From Candidatus Latescibacterota bacterium (GTDB lineage Bacteria > Latescibacterota > UBA2968 > GCA-2709665): DNA of 10,079 bases. Within the stretch, counting starts at the first letter, position 1, and every line of letters begins with the position of its first letter. The stretch lies in the NCBI GenBank assembly GCA_030746455.1, contig JASLMQ010000411.1:1-10079 (forward strand), in the 5' to 3' direction. The notes beneath the pieces were generated by a model. It was not told the origin of the DNA and made no database searches. It saw nothing but the letters and a program-made list of their open reading frames with translations. The position numbers and the translations under genes were made by a program. This document shows, in pieces, positions 1 through 7,775 of this stretch.

Positions 1-3000
1 CAGGCCGCCGACCCCGAAGACTTCTCTCCGCTTGAGGCCTACATCGGGAGCCAGGGAACCGACGCGTTCCGCCCCGATGTCGCTTGCCGTCTTACCCTCG
101 CCCTGAAGTACAGCCTCCAGCAACTCCTGGCAGAAGCGTACCCAGATGGCCCGGAGCACGATTCGCTTCACCTCTGCGCCGGGCGTTGGCTCGATGAGGT
201 CCTGGTACGCGTCGCTGATCTCTGTCACCAAAACAGGTACAGGGATCTCCAGCGCCAGGAGGGCGAGCGTTCCCGGGCCCTCAGGGCCACCCAGGAACGC
301 CTGCAGACCCTGCTGGAGACGATGAACGAGGGATTCACCGCCGTAGATACCACTGAGGCCATCATCCGGTTCAACCAGAGGATGGAGGAGATCACGGGCT
401 TCGAGAGGGCCGAGGTGATCGGCAGGCACGTCTTCACCATCTACACCGCTCAAAGCCAGGAAATCCTGAAGGATCAGCTGGAGAAACGGCGCTCCGGAGA
501 GTCGTCTTCCTACGAGCTCCACGTAGCACACAAGGATGGCCACGAGGTACCGGTACGGGTTTCAGGTGCTCCCCTTCACGACGATGAGAGCCATTACGTC
601 GGCAGCTTCGCCGTAGTTACCGACATCAGCAAGCGCGTGGAGGCCGAGAACGCCCTGAGGCAGAGCAACAGCGAGATCGCCCGACTCCTCGAGGTCGAGC
701 AGAAGCGATCCGCCCATCTCGCCACAATCACCGACGTCGCCCGCATCGCTCTGGCCACCCTCGAACCTAACGAAATCTTCCGGCGCGTGGTCCATGCCGT
801 CCAGGAGCAGTTCTCGTACTACCACACCTCCCTGTTCCTGATCGAGGAGGGCACGGATCAGATGGTCCTGCACGCGAGAGCCGGGATGTACGAGGTCTAC
901 CTCGACGAGGGCTATCGCCAGGGGATCGGAGAGGGCATCGTGGGGAGCGTCGTGGCAACCGGCGAGGCGGCCCTCGCGAACGACGTGGCCCAGGATCCCC
1001 GGAGGATCCTGGCCTGTCCCGAGGAGGCCAGCACCGGCGCGGAGCTGTGCGTGCCCATCAGAATGTCGGGAAGGGTCATCGGCGCCCTCGACGTCCAGAG
1101 TATGGAGCCAGGTGTCTTCGACGACAGCGACCTCGGCGCGCTTCAGATCCTGGCCGATCAGATCGCCTGGATCATCCACAACGCGCGGCTCTTCCAGGAG
1201 ACCCTCCACCTCAAGGAGTTCAACGAGCAGATCCTGCAGACCATCCCCCTGCCGGTCCTGCTTATGGATGAAGACCTCGTCGTGGCCTTCGCGAACCACG
1301 ACTACTGCGAGCGTCACGGGGTCTCCGCGGACGAGCTGCTCGGGCGACCTATCCTGGAGACCGTACCGGCCTCCCTGGCGGGCACAGAGCAAGTTCGGCA
1401 GGACATCGAGGAGGTATTCGAGACCGGAAAGCCCCTGCTGATTGAAAGGGTCCAGGGCAGGCTCGAGTACAGGCGAGACCGCATTGTCAACCTCCTTCTC
1501 AGCCGCGTGGAGGGGGTGGGCGGCACCCCGTTGGTCGTCTATGCCATCGAGGACATCACCGAATCCATCGAGAAGGCCTACCAGTCCTCTCTGCTCCGCC
1601 AGATCGGGCAGACCATGCAGGGCATCCTGGACCTGGATCGTCTGCTCTACGCGGTCCTGACCGGCGTGACCGCCGGAACCGCCCTCGGCTTCAACCGGGC
1701 CATCCTGTTTCGAGTCGACCGCACTCGGGGCATGATCGAGGGACGGATGGGCGTCGGCCCTTCCAGCCACGAGGAGGCAGGTCAGATCTGGGGCGAGCTC
1801 GCCCAGAGGGACCTTACCGTCGAGGAGATCCTGGACGACTACGACCGACAGGAGAACCCGGCAGAATCCCCCCTATCCCGGGCCGCCAGGCAGGTTCGGA
1901 TCCGCCTGGACGAGGAAGAGGACGTCCTGGCCAATGTCGTGCGGGAGCGCCGCACTCTCATCGTGTCGGAGGAGGACAGCCTAGTCGTGAGTCCCGCGCT
2001 CTGGTCCGCCCTTGGGACCCACCATTTCGTTGCCGTTCCCCTAACGGCAAAGGGCGAGGCCCTGGGTGTCATCGTAGCCGACAACCTTTACAGCGGGACC
2101 CCCATCAAGCAGGACAGCGTCGATCTGCTCACCGCGTTCGCCGGACATGCCGCACTCGCTATCGAGAATGCCGAGCTCTACCATCAACTGGAGGACAAGA
2201 TCCTCCAGCTCGAACAGGCCCAGGAGGAGCTGGTCTTGGCCGAGCGTCTGGCCGTAATCGGTGAAATGTCGGCCAGAATGGCTCACGAGATCCGGAACCC
2301 CATGACCACCATCGGGGGGTTCGCCCGGTCCATCCTGAAGAAGCCGGAACCCGACCGTGTGAAGACCGCGGCCACCGTCATACTAGAGGAAACCGAGCGC
2401 CTTGAGAAGCTTCTCGCCGATACGCTCAGCTTCACCCGGCCCAGTCTCCCCGAGTTCACACACACGGATCTGTACCTCCTGATCCGGGAAGTGCATGTAC
2501 TCGTCGCGGATGACCTCGAGTCGAAGGGCATCGCATACGAGGAGTACATTGACCCGGGGATGCCTACACTCAATGTGGACGCCGCTCAGATCAAGCAGGT
2601 GCTTATCAACATCCTGCAGAATGCCGTTCAGGCCATGCCAGAAGGGGGCCGGCTCTACCTGAGCGCGTCTCCAGCAAAGCCACCTGAGGCCGTCGGGGAC
2701 GAAGCCGCCGCTGAACCCGTACCGCTCCCTGCTCCCGAGACCGAGTGGGTGTTGCTCGAAGTGGCGGATACCGGCGAAGGCATACCCCAAGAGGCGCAGG
2801 AACAGGTCTTCAACCCCTTCTTCAGCACCAAGACCTACGGAACGGGCCTGGGATTGGCGATCTGCAAGAAGATCGTCGACGATCACGCCGGGATCCTGGT
2901 CATCCAGGGCGCACCGGATCAGGGCACGACGGTCCGCATCTACCTTCCGTCCAAAATCTCCTACCAGGAAGGACTCTACGATGAAAACCCTGTTGATTGC

Positions 3001-3003
3001 TGA
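1..3003 (+). CDS. Multi-sensor histidine kinase, PAS-GAF-PAS-GAF-HisKA-HATPase (5' end outside window)
   Basis: The frame is open from base 1 to the TGA at 3001-3003, so the visible 1000 codons are the C-terminal part of a longer gene; the ATG at 322 lies inside the first PAS domain and is not the start. In fragment numbering I see: an unassigned helical region (about 1-95), PAS1 (about 100-213), GAF1 (about 239-400), PAS2 (about 408-528), GAF2 (about 529-733), a short coiled linker, HisKA (about 737-815) and HATPase (about 860-985). The H-box reads MAHEIRNP with phospho-acceptor His762. The N-box Asn is 874, the G1 box is DTGEGIP from Asp923, the F-box Phe is near 940 and the G2 box is GTGLGL (947-952). 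No transmembrane segment is visible, so sensing is probably cytoplasmic, although the missing N-terminus could change that. A Pro/Ala/Glu-rich insert of about 26 residues (2668-2745) separates the N-box strand from G1. The overlapping receiver gene is the obvious partner. The signal sensed is unknown. Confidence 0.93.
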   Translation, partial: QAADPEDFSPLEAYIGSQGTDAFRPDVACRLTLALKYSLQQLLAEAYPDGPEHDSLHLCAGRWLDEVLVRVADLCHQNRYRDLQRQEGERSRALRATQERLQTLLETMNEGFTAVDTTEAIIRFNQRMEEITGFERAEVIGRHVFTIYTAQSQEILKDQLEKRRSGESSSYELHVAHKDGHEVPVRVSGAPLHDDESHYVGSFAVVTDISKRVEAENALRQSNSEIARLLEVEQKRSAHLATITDVARIALATLEPNEIFRRVVHAVQEQFSYYHTSLFLIEEGTDQMVLHARAGMYEVYLDEGYRQGIGEGIVGSVVATGEAALANDVAQDPRRILACPEEASTGAELCVPIRMSGRVIGALDVQSMEPGVFDDSDLGALQILADQIAWIIHNARLFQETLHLKEFNEQILQTIPLPVLLMDEDLVVAFANHDYCERHGVSADELLGRPILETVPASLAGTEQVRQDIEEVFETGKPLLIERVQGRLEYRRDRIVNLLLSRVEGVGGTPLVVYAIEDITESIEKAYQSSLLRQIGQTMQGILDLDRLLYAVLTGVTAGTALGFNRAILFRVDRTRGMIEGRMGVGPSSHEEAGQIWGELAQRDLTVEEILDDYDRQENPAESPLSRAARQVRIRLDEEEDVLANVVRERRTLIVSEEDSLVVSPALWSALGTHHFVAVPLTAKGEALGVIVADNLYSGTPIKQDSVDLLTAFAGHAALAIENAELYHQLEDKILQLEQAQEELVLAERLAVIGEMSARMAHEIRNPMTTIGGFARSILKKPEPDRVKTAATVILEETERLEKLLADTLSFTRPSLPEFTHTDLYLLIREVHVLVADDLESKGIAYEEYIDPGMPTLNVDAAQIKQVLINILQNAVQAMPEGGRLYLSASPAKPPEAVGDEAAAEPVPLPAPETEWVLLEVADTGEGIPQEAQEQVFNPFFSTKTYGTGLGLAICKKIVDDHAGILVIQGAPDQGTTVRIYLPSKISYQEGLYDENPVDC

Positions 3004-3349
3004 TGACGACAAGAACCTGGCCCTGCTCTATGAGCAGGAGCTCTCCGATGAGGGCTACCGCGTGGAAGTCGTCCACGATGCACGACAGGCCATCGAGCGA
3101 GTGGAGGAGGCGCCGCCCGACCTGCTCGTCCTGGACATCCGTATGCCGGGAATGGACGGCATCGAAGCCCTCGGACATATCCTTGGGAAGAACAACCGAC
3201 TCCCCGTGATCCTGAATACGGCCTACACCAACTACAAGGACAACTTCATGACCTGGGCCGCCGATGCCTATGTCGTCAAGTCATCGGACCTGACCGAGTT
3301 GAAGGACACGATCCGTGAGGTCCTCGAACGTCGGGAGGCCGAGTCCTAG
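2981..3349 (+). CDS. Single-domain response regulator (receiver only)
   Basis: This 122-residue protein is a stand-alone CheY-like receiver. It has the acidic pocket Asp8-Asp9-Asp10, the phospho-acceptor Asp52 (VLDIRMPGMDG), the conserved Thr80 and the Lys100 of the switch region (YVVKSS). No output domain follows. It would be phosphorylated by a histidine kinase and act through protein-protein contact or as a relay, not by binding DNA itself. The ATG at 2981 is preceded by AGGAAGGA (2966-2973) at 7-nt spacing, the best ribosome binding site in the left half of the window. It overlaps the end of the kinase gene by 23 nt in another frame, which implies co-transcription and probably translational coupling; the upstream kinase is its likely cognate partner. 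The downstream target is not identifiable from sequence. Confidence 0.93.
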   Translation: MKTLLIADDDKNLALLYEQELSDEGYRVEVVHDARQAIERVEEAPPDLLVLDIRMPGMDGIEALGHILGKNNRLPVILNTAYTNYKDNFMTWAADAYVVKSSDLTELKDTIREVLERREAES

Positions 3350-3419
3350 CAGAGCCGGCGTCCGAAACCTGTAGCAACTGGCCTGTCTTCCTCACTCACG
3401 TTCGTCCAGCGAACTCGCC

Positions 3420-4661
3420 ATGCCCGAATCCGGCACCATCTCTCTACTCAAGAACACGCTCACCCTGATCCTCGCCGGCGGCCAGGGAGAACGCCTGCAT
3501 CCCCTGACCCGTGACCGTGCCAAGCCCGCCGTCCCATTCGGCGGACTCTACCGAATCATCGATTTCACCCTCTCGAACTGCCTGAACTCCAACCTCCGGC
3601 GGATCTACGTACTCACCCAGTACAAGTCCAGCTCTCTGGATCTGCACCTGCGTCTTGGCTGGTCGATCCTGAGCAACGAACTCGAGGAGTACATCTACAC
3701 CATCCCGCCGCAACAGAGGCTAGCCGATTTGTGGTACCGGGGCACCTCCGACGCCATCTTCCAGAACATATACACCCTTGAGCAGGAGCGGCCGGACCGC
3801 GTGCTCATTCTATCTGGCGACCACGTCTACAAGATGGACTACAGCGGCATGCTCCTATCCCACGCGGAGACCGGCGCGGACCTGACCGTGGCCTGTGTGG
3901 AGGTGCCCCTGGAAAGGGCGAACCAATTGGGCGTGATGGAGGTGGACGCCGACGGGCGCATCGTCGGCTTCGAGGAGAAGCCCGAACACCCACGCCCTGT
4001 CCCAGGCGATCCACACCACGCGCTTGCATCGATGGGGGTCTACGTCTTCAACACCGATGTGCTCGTCCGTACCGTGTCTGAGGACGCCAGGCGAGAGTCG
4101 GCCCACGACTTCGGCCGGAATATCATCCCCGACCTGGTGGAGAGGGGCCGGGTCTTCGCCTACAACTTCAAGCACGGGAACCGCAACAGCGCGGTTTACT
4201 GGCGCGACATCGGCCTGCTGGACACCTACTGGGAAGCCAACATGGACCTCGTGTCGGATACGCCGGAGTTCGGCCTGTATGATACCGACTGGCCCATCCG
4301 AACCTACCAGGAACCCTATCCGCCAACACGCATCGAGCTCGGCGGCGGCATGTCCGACAGGCCTGCAACCGCCAACGCCGTCATCTCGGGCGGCTGCGTG
4401 GTCACCGACGCCCAGGTGGATCGCTGCGTCCTTTCCTATGGGGCCAGGGTGGAATCGGGCGCCCGGGTGTCCGAATCCATCCTGATGGAGGGGGTCGTGG
4501 TCGGCAGCGGGGCCACGGTCCACCGGGCCATCATCGACAAGGATGTCACCATCCCTTCGGGATGCCGCATCGGCCTGGACCACGAGCGAGACCAGAGGCT
4601 GTTCACCCTGACCCCCAACGGCGTCGTCGTGGTGCCCAAGGGCCTGCCCGTGGAACCCTGA
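3420..4661 (+). CDS. glgC: Glucose-1-phosphate adenylyltransferase (ADP-glucose pyrophosphorylase)
   Basis: This enzyme makes ADP-glucose from ATP and glucose-1-phosphate, the committed step of bacterial glycogen synthesis in the cytoplasm. The 413-residue product is close to the usual family length (E. coli has 431). The N-terminal nucleotidyltransferase fold carries LAGGQGERL (18-26), RAKPAVPFGG (33-42), WYRGTSDA from Trp105, SGDHVYKMDY (132-141, catalytic-type Asp134), GFEEKP (183-188, with the sugar-phosphate-binding Lys187) and YWRDIG (260-265). A C-terminal left-handed beta-helix of hexapeptide-like repeats occupies roughly 320-390. The ATG at 3420 is the only ATG/GTG/TTG between the in-frame TAG at 3372 and the LAGG motif region, but it lacks an evident SD. 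It lies 70 nt after the receiver gene with no clear promoter or terminator between them, so read-through from the two-component genes is plausible. Residues that set effector specificity cannot be read reliably here. Confidence 0.96.
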   Translation: MPESGTISLLKNTLTLILAGGQGERLHPLTRDRAKPAVPFGGLYRIIDFTLSNCLNSNLRRIYVLTQYKSSSLDLHLRLGWSILSNELEEYIYTIPPQQRLADLWYRGTSDAIFQNIYTLEQERPDRVLILSGDHVYKMDYSGMLLSHAETGADLTVACVEVPLERANQLGVMEVDADGRIVGFEEKPEHPRPVPGDPHHALASMGVYVFNTDVLVRTVSEDARRESAHDFGRNIIPDLVERGRVFAYNFKHGNRNSAVYWRDIGLLDTYWEANMDLVSDTPEFGLYDTDWPIRTYQEPYPPTRIELGGGMSDRPATANAVISGGCVVTDAQVDRCVLSYGARVESGARVSESILMEGVVVGSGATVHRAIIDKDVTIPSGCRIGLDHERDQRLFTLTPNGVVVVPKGLPVEP

Positions 4662-4732
4662 TTCGCCTTCCCTACGGGCCTCCCCCGCGCACATCTGCGG
4701 CAACACGGCCGCCAGACCCTCCGATTGCTTCA

Positions 4733-4746
4733 CGCCCCCTGGGGCG
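4733..4746 (+). promoter_or_regulatory. GC-rich hairpin just upstream of the glnD start
   Basis: CGCCCC-CT-GGGGCG is a perfect 6-bp palindrome with a 2-nt centre, so 5 bp with a 4-nt loop is more realistic. It ends 10 nt before the proposed TTG start of glnD. The only SD-like purine run is its 3' arm. There is no T-run after it, so it is not a typical intrinsic terminator for glgC. A translational role is inference. Confidence 0.3.
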
Positions 4747-4756
4747 AACCATCGCC

Positions 4757-7420
4757 TTGACACCCGATATCCAAGACCAACTCGTGGAAATCCGCTCCGA
4801 GCCCTCGCCCGAGCAGCGCGGCGCAAGAAGAACGGCTTGCCTGGGCAACCACCTGCAGGCCACGTGGGATGAGATCCTCACGCGGCACCGGGCCGGTGCA
4901 TCCGGCTCCGAGGTCGTTGCCGCGCTCACCCAGCGCGCCGACCGGCTTGTGGCTCTCCTCTACGAAGAGGCCCTGACCGATGCCCAATCCGCCCCGGCGC
5001 CGGAGTGTACGGTTCTAGCCCTCGGGGGATACGGGCGATGCGCGCTCAACCCGAAGTCCGACATTGACCTCATGTTCCTCCTTCCAGAGGCGGGCGATCC
5101 TCACCCGGTTGCCCGGTTTGTTTTGCGTTCCCTATGGGACCTGGGCCTGGACGTCGGCTATAGCACTCGCACCGTCTCCGACTGCCTGCAGGCCGCACGG
5201 GACGACACGGACTCGCTGACCTCGATGCTGGAGTCGCGGGTCATCGTCGGCAACCGCGCGTTGGCACAGCAGTTGGACGAAGCCCTGGCCCAGCGGTTCT
5301 TCGGAGAGACATCCGAGGGCTTTGTCGCGAGCAAGATCGAGGAGCGACGGCTGAGACAGGCGCGGGCCGGCCTGTCGGTCCAGATCCTCGAACCCAACGT
5401 AAAGGAGAGCACAGGCGGGCTGCGGGACCTCCATACGGTGGGCTGGCTTCTCCGGGCCCTCCGGGGCCTGCCCCACCCCGAAGGCTTGCTGGACGACCGG
5501 CTGCTGAACCGCAGGAACTACCACCGCTACGTGCGTGCCCAGGACTTCCTTTGGCGCATCCGTAACGAGCTCCACTTCTCCGCCGGCAGGGCGAACGACG
5601 TCCTTGAGCATGACCTTCAGCCCGCGGTGGCCGTCGGTCTCGGGTACAGAGACGGTGAGGCCGAGATGGCCGTTGAGCGGTTCATGCGGGACTACTACCG
5701 CCACGCCCGCGACGTGAAGCACCTCACCGACCTCGTGTGCGAACAGCTCCACACCGCCGCTTCCCCGACCGGCCGAGGCACCGCATCAGGGGGCCGGCAG
5801 ACCTTGGGCGATGGTGCCGTATTGCGTGGCGGACGCCTTGGGCTGCCGCGAAGGCGCAAGACCTTCTTCATCGATGATCCCCACAGGCTCCTCAGCCTGT
5901 TCCTGGATGCGCAACAGATCGGCGTTCCGCTCAGTGAGGCCGCCCGAAGCGCCATCCAGGACAACGTTCATCTGATAGACGAAGCGTTCCTCACTTCGCC
6001 GAGGGCTGCCCGGATCTTCCTCGAGATCCTCGACGGCCGCGAGGGTGTGGCCGTCGCCCTGCACACGATGCACCGACTGGGCGTTCTGGGCGCATACATC
6101 CCCGAGTTTGACGGCATAGACTGCCTGGTCCAGTACAGCCGCTACCATATTTACACGGCGGATGAGCACACGCTGATCGCCATCGGCAACCTGGAGCGTT
6201 TGCGAACCGGGGAGGGCAGCCGTCCGGGTTCCGCCCACCTCGCCGAGGTCCTCAACCAGGTGCCCCGAAGGCGCTTGCTCTACCTCGCGGTACTCCTGCA
6301 CGATATGGGCAAGGCCGACCGGGCCGGTGACCACACCCTGGTGGGTGCCCGCATGGCGAAGGACGTGCTCCGTAGGCTCGGTCTGCCGGAGAATCAGGGG
6401 GAGGCCGTTCAGTTCCTCGTTCGGAATCATCTGATCATGTCCCACGTATCGCAGCGCAGGGACCTCGATGACAGGGCCATGCTCAGGGAATTCGCGGGCC
6501 GGTTCAGCCATCCGGATGTGCTCCGCATGCTCTACCTGATGACCTATGCCGATCTCACAGCCCTTACACCAACCGCCTGGAACGCCTGGAAGGCCCATCT
6601 CCTCAGAGAGCTCTACGACAAGAGCTTCAGCATTCTCGCCACGGGCGACCTTCCAGGGGAGGACCGCCGGAACGAAACCAACCAGCAGATCGTTGACGTC
6701 CTCGAGGGCAGAGTGGCTCGTCACGCACTGGAGGAGCACCTGGGCAACCTGCCGGCCCGATATGCGGAGATGACCGACCCCGAGGATGTGGCGACCCATC
6801 TGAGCCTCGTCGAGCGACTGGCTCACGCGCCTGTGGCCCTGGGGGTCTCTCGGACCCGGATGTTCTCCGAGGTGACCATCTGCACCCGCGACAAGCCCTA
6901 CAGGCTCTCAGAGATATGCGGTGTCCTGGCCACGGCCGACGTCAACATCTTCGGCGCACAGGCCTACACGCGCACCGACGGTGTTGTAATCGATACCTTC
7001 CAGGTGACCGACCTGGATGGGTCGCCCGACATTGCCCAGGACCGGTGCGACCGCATCGAGGACCGCCTGACCCAGGTGTTCCAGGAAGCGATCTCGGTTG
7101 ACGAGTTCTTCGCCCGTCACAGCCGACGCTGGGCTCGGCGACGGCGTCCCACCATCGGAATCCCGGGCGAGGTGCACTTCGAAAACGGCGTCTCGGAACG
7201 GTACACCGTGATCGATGTCTTCGCGCAGGATGCGGTCGGGCTGCTGTACCAGATCACGCGGGCGCTGTCCGATCTGGGCCTGAACATCTACGCGGCACGT
7301 ATTAGCACACAGGCCGACAAGGCCGTGGACTCATTCTACGTCACCCGCGAGGGACACAAGATAGAGGACCCCGAGCAGCAAGAACGGGTTCGGCGCGAGA
7401 TCCTGGAACGCGTGGACTGA
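4757..7420 (+). CDS. glnD: Bifunctional PII uridylyltransferase/uridylyl-removing enzyme
   Basis: GlnD is the glutamine sensor that uridylylates PII (GlnB/GlnK) under nitrogen limitation and removes UMP when glutamine is high. From the TTG at 4757 the product is 887 residues, nearly the 890 of E. coli GlnD. Domains in order are: nucleotidyltransferase with GGYGR (90-94) and the metal-binding Asp102-x-Asp104; a central region with GGLRD (220-224); an HD phosphohydrolase with His471, His515-Asp516, GDH (524-526), His558 and His563; and two C-terminal ACT domains (about 702-755 and 816-887). The usual Gly-Glu after GGYGR is Cys-Ala here. Start choice: the frame stays open upstream to an ATG at 4562 inside glgC, but that extension is Pro/Arg-rich and unlike the family. 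TTG 4757 gives the expected length, and GTG 4784 (878 residues) is the alternative. No good SD precedes either; GGGGCG at 4741-4746 lies in a small hairpin. No PII or amt gene is in the window. Confidence 0.95.
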   Translation: MTPDIQDQLVEIRSEPSPEQRGARRTACLGNHLQATWDEILTRHRAGASGSEVVAALTQRADRLVALLYEEALTDAQSAPAPECTVLALGGYGRCALNPKSDIDLMFLLPEAGDPHPVARFVLRSLWDLGLDVGYSTRTVSDCLQAARDDTDSLTSMLESRVIVGNRALAQQLDEALAQRFFGETSEGFVASKIEERRLRQARAGLSVQILEPNVKESTGGLRDLHTVGWLLRALRGLPHPEGLLDDRLLNRRNYHRYVRAQDFLWRIRNELHFSAGRANDVLEHDLQPAVAVGLGYRDGEAEMAVERFMRDYYRHARDVKHLTDLVCEQLHTAASPTGRGTASGGRQTLGDGAVLRGGRLGLPRRRKTFFIDDPHRLLSLFLDAQQIGVPLSEAARSAIQDNVHLIDEAFLTSPRAARIFLEILDGREGVAVALHTMHRLGVLGAYIPEFDGIDCLVQYSRYHIYTADEHTLIAIGNLERLRTGEGSRPGSAHLAEVLNQVPRRRLLYLAVLLHDMGKADRAGDHTLVGARMAKDVLRRLGLPENQGEAVQFLVRNHLIMSHVSQRRDLDDRAMLREFAGRFSHPDVLRMLYLMTYADLTALTPTAWNAWKAHLLRELYDKSFSILATGDLPGEDRRNETNQQIVDVLEGRVARHALEEHLGNLPARYAEMTDPEDVATHLSLVERLAHAPVALGVSRTRMFSEVTICTRDKPYRLSEICGVLATADVNIFGAQAYTRTDGVVIDTFQVTDLDGSPDIAQDRCDRIEDRLTQVFQEAISVDEFFARHSRRWARRRRPTIGIPGEVHFENGVSERYTVIDVFAQDAVGLLYQITRALSDLGLNIYAARISTQADKAVDSFYVTREGHKIEDPEQQERVRREILERVD

Positions 7421-7493
7421 AGGGCGTCGGACCCTGATGGATCCGCCACTCCCCGGGCACCGGATCGGATGCAGTGGCAGACGGAAATAAGGC

Positions 7494-7522
7494 TTGACAA
7501 GGGAGTAGGGTTGGCTTAACTT
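7494..7522 (+). promoter_or_regulatory. Probable sigma70-type promoter for rho
   Basis: A perfect -35 consensus TTGACA (7494-7499) is followed after 17 nt by TAACTT (7517-7522), a 3-of-6 match to TATAAT; TTAACT at 16-nt spacing is equivalent. It sits in a locally AT-richer stretch 74 nt after the glnD stop. Transcription would start near 7529, leaving a leader of about 245 nt before the rho ATG. Confidence 0.5.
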
Positions 7523-7529
7523 CTTTTGT

Positions 7530-7775
7530 AGAAAGGCCTTCCGTACACCTCTTCTTGACCACCGCCCGTTTGCATGTACGCATCGAGTACTTCCCTCTCT
7601 TAGGCTGGGCCTTCGCTGGGTAGCGCCGATCTCCTCTGAGCATCGCATCGCCTGACGCCCCTGGATGTGGGACCCGTCTTCCCGCGGGGACTCCTGGACC
7701 ACGCTCTGCACTCCCCTCACACCACCCAACGCCCGGTTCATCTCCAAGGGCTCCTCACAAGAAACGGACACCGAA
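7530..7775 (+). promoter_or_regulatory. Long C-rich, G-poor 5' leader of rho (possible rut-like autoregulatory region)
   Basis: This stretch holds no convincing gene. By hand count, 7531-7775 has 95 C against 56 G. The skew peaks at 7691-7760 (34 C, 10 G), where 7711-7730 has 13 C and no G. Unstructured C-rich, G-poor RNA with many YC dinucleotides is what Rho binds. In E. coli, rho is known to be autoregulated by Rho-dependent attenuation in a leader of similar length. A small imperfect hairpin lies at 7676-7691. Autoregulation here is inferred from composition and position. Confidence 0.45.

Noticed and set aside
562..1770. 402-codon open frame on the minus strand inside the kinase gene
   Set aside because: It lies fully antisense to clear PAS/GAF coding sequence, has no recognisable domain, and is the kind of long shadow frame expected from GC-rich codon bias.
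4562..4756. N-terminal extension of glnD from ATG 4562 overlapping glgC
   Set aside because: The extension is Pro/Arg-rich, overlaps the conserved end of GlgC by 100 nt and would make GlnD 65 residues longer than the family norm.
3855..4826. 323-codon minus-strand frame over glgC and the glnD start
   Set aside because: It is antisense to glgC with no family resemblance. The same reasoning applies to the long minus-strand frames at 5786-6826 (over glnD) and 7794-8567 (over rho).
7440..7478. Hairpins after glnD (GATCCG/CGGATC and GCCACT/AGTGGC) as a glnD terminator
   Set aside because: The stems are only 6 bp, mutually exclusive, and no T-run follows, so they are not distinguishable from chance in GC-rich sequence.
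7574..7603. Nine-codon mini-ORF (MYASSTSLS) in the rho leader as a leader peptide
   Set aside because: It has no SD, is very short and has no codon pattern suggesting attenuation. Such ORFs are expected by chance.
7665..7775. N-terminal extension of Rho from ATG 7665
   Set aside because: The added 37 residues do not resemble Rho N-termini and derive from the C-rich leader. ATG 7776 fits family length.
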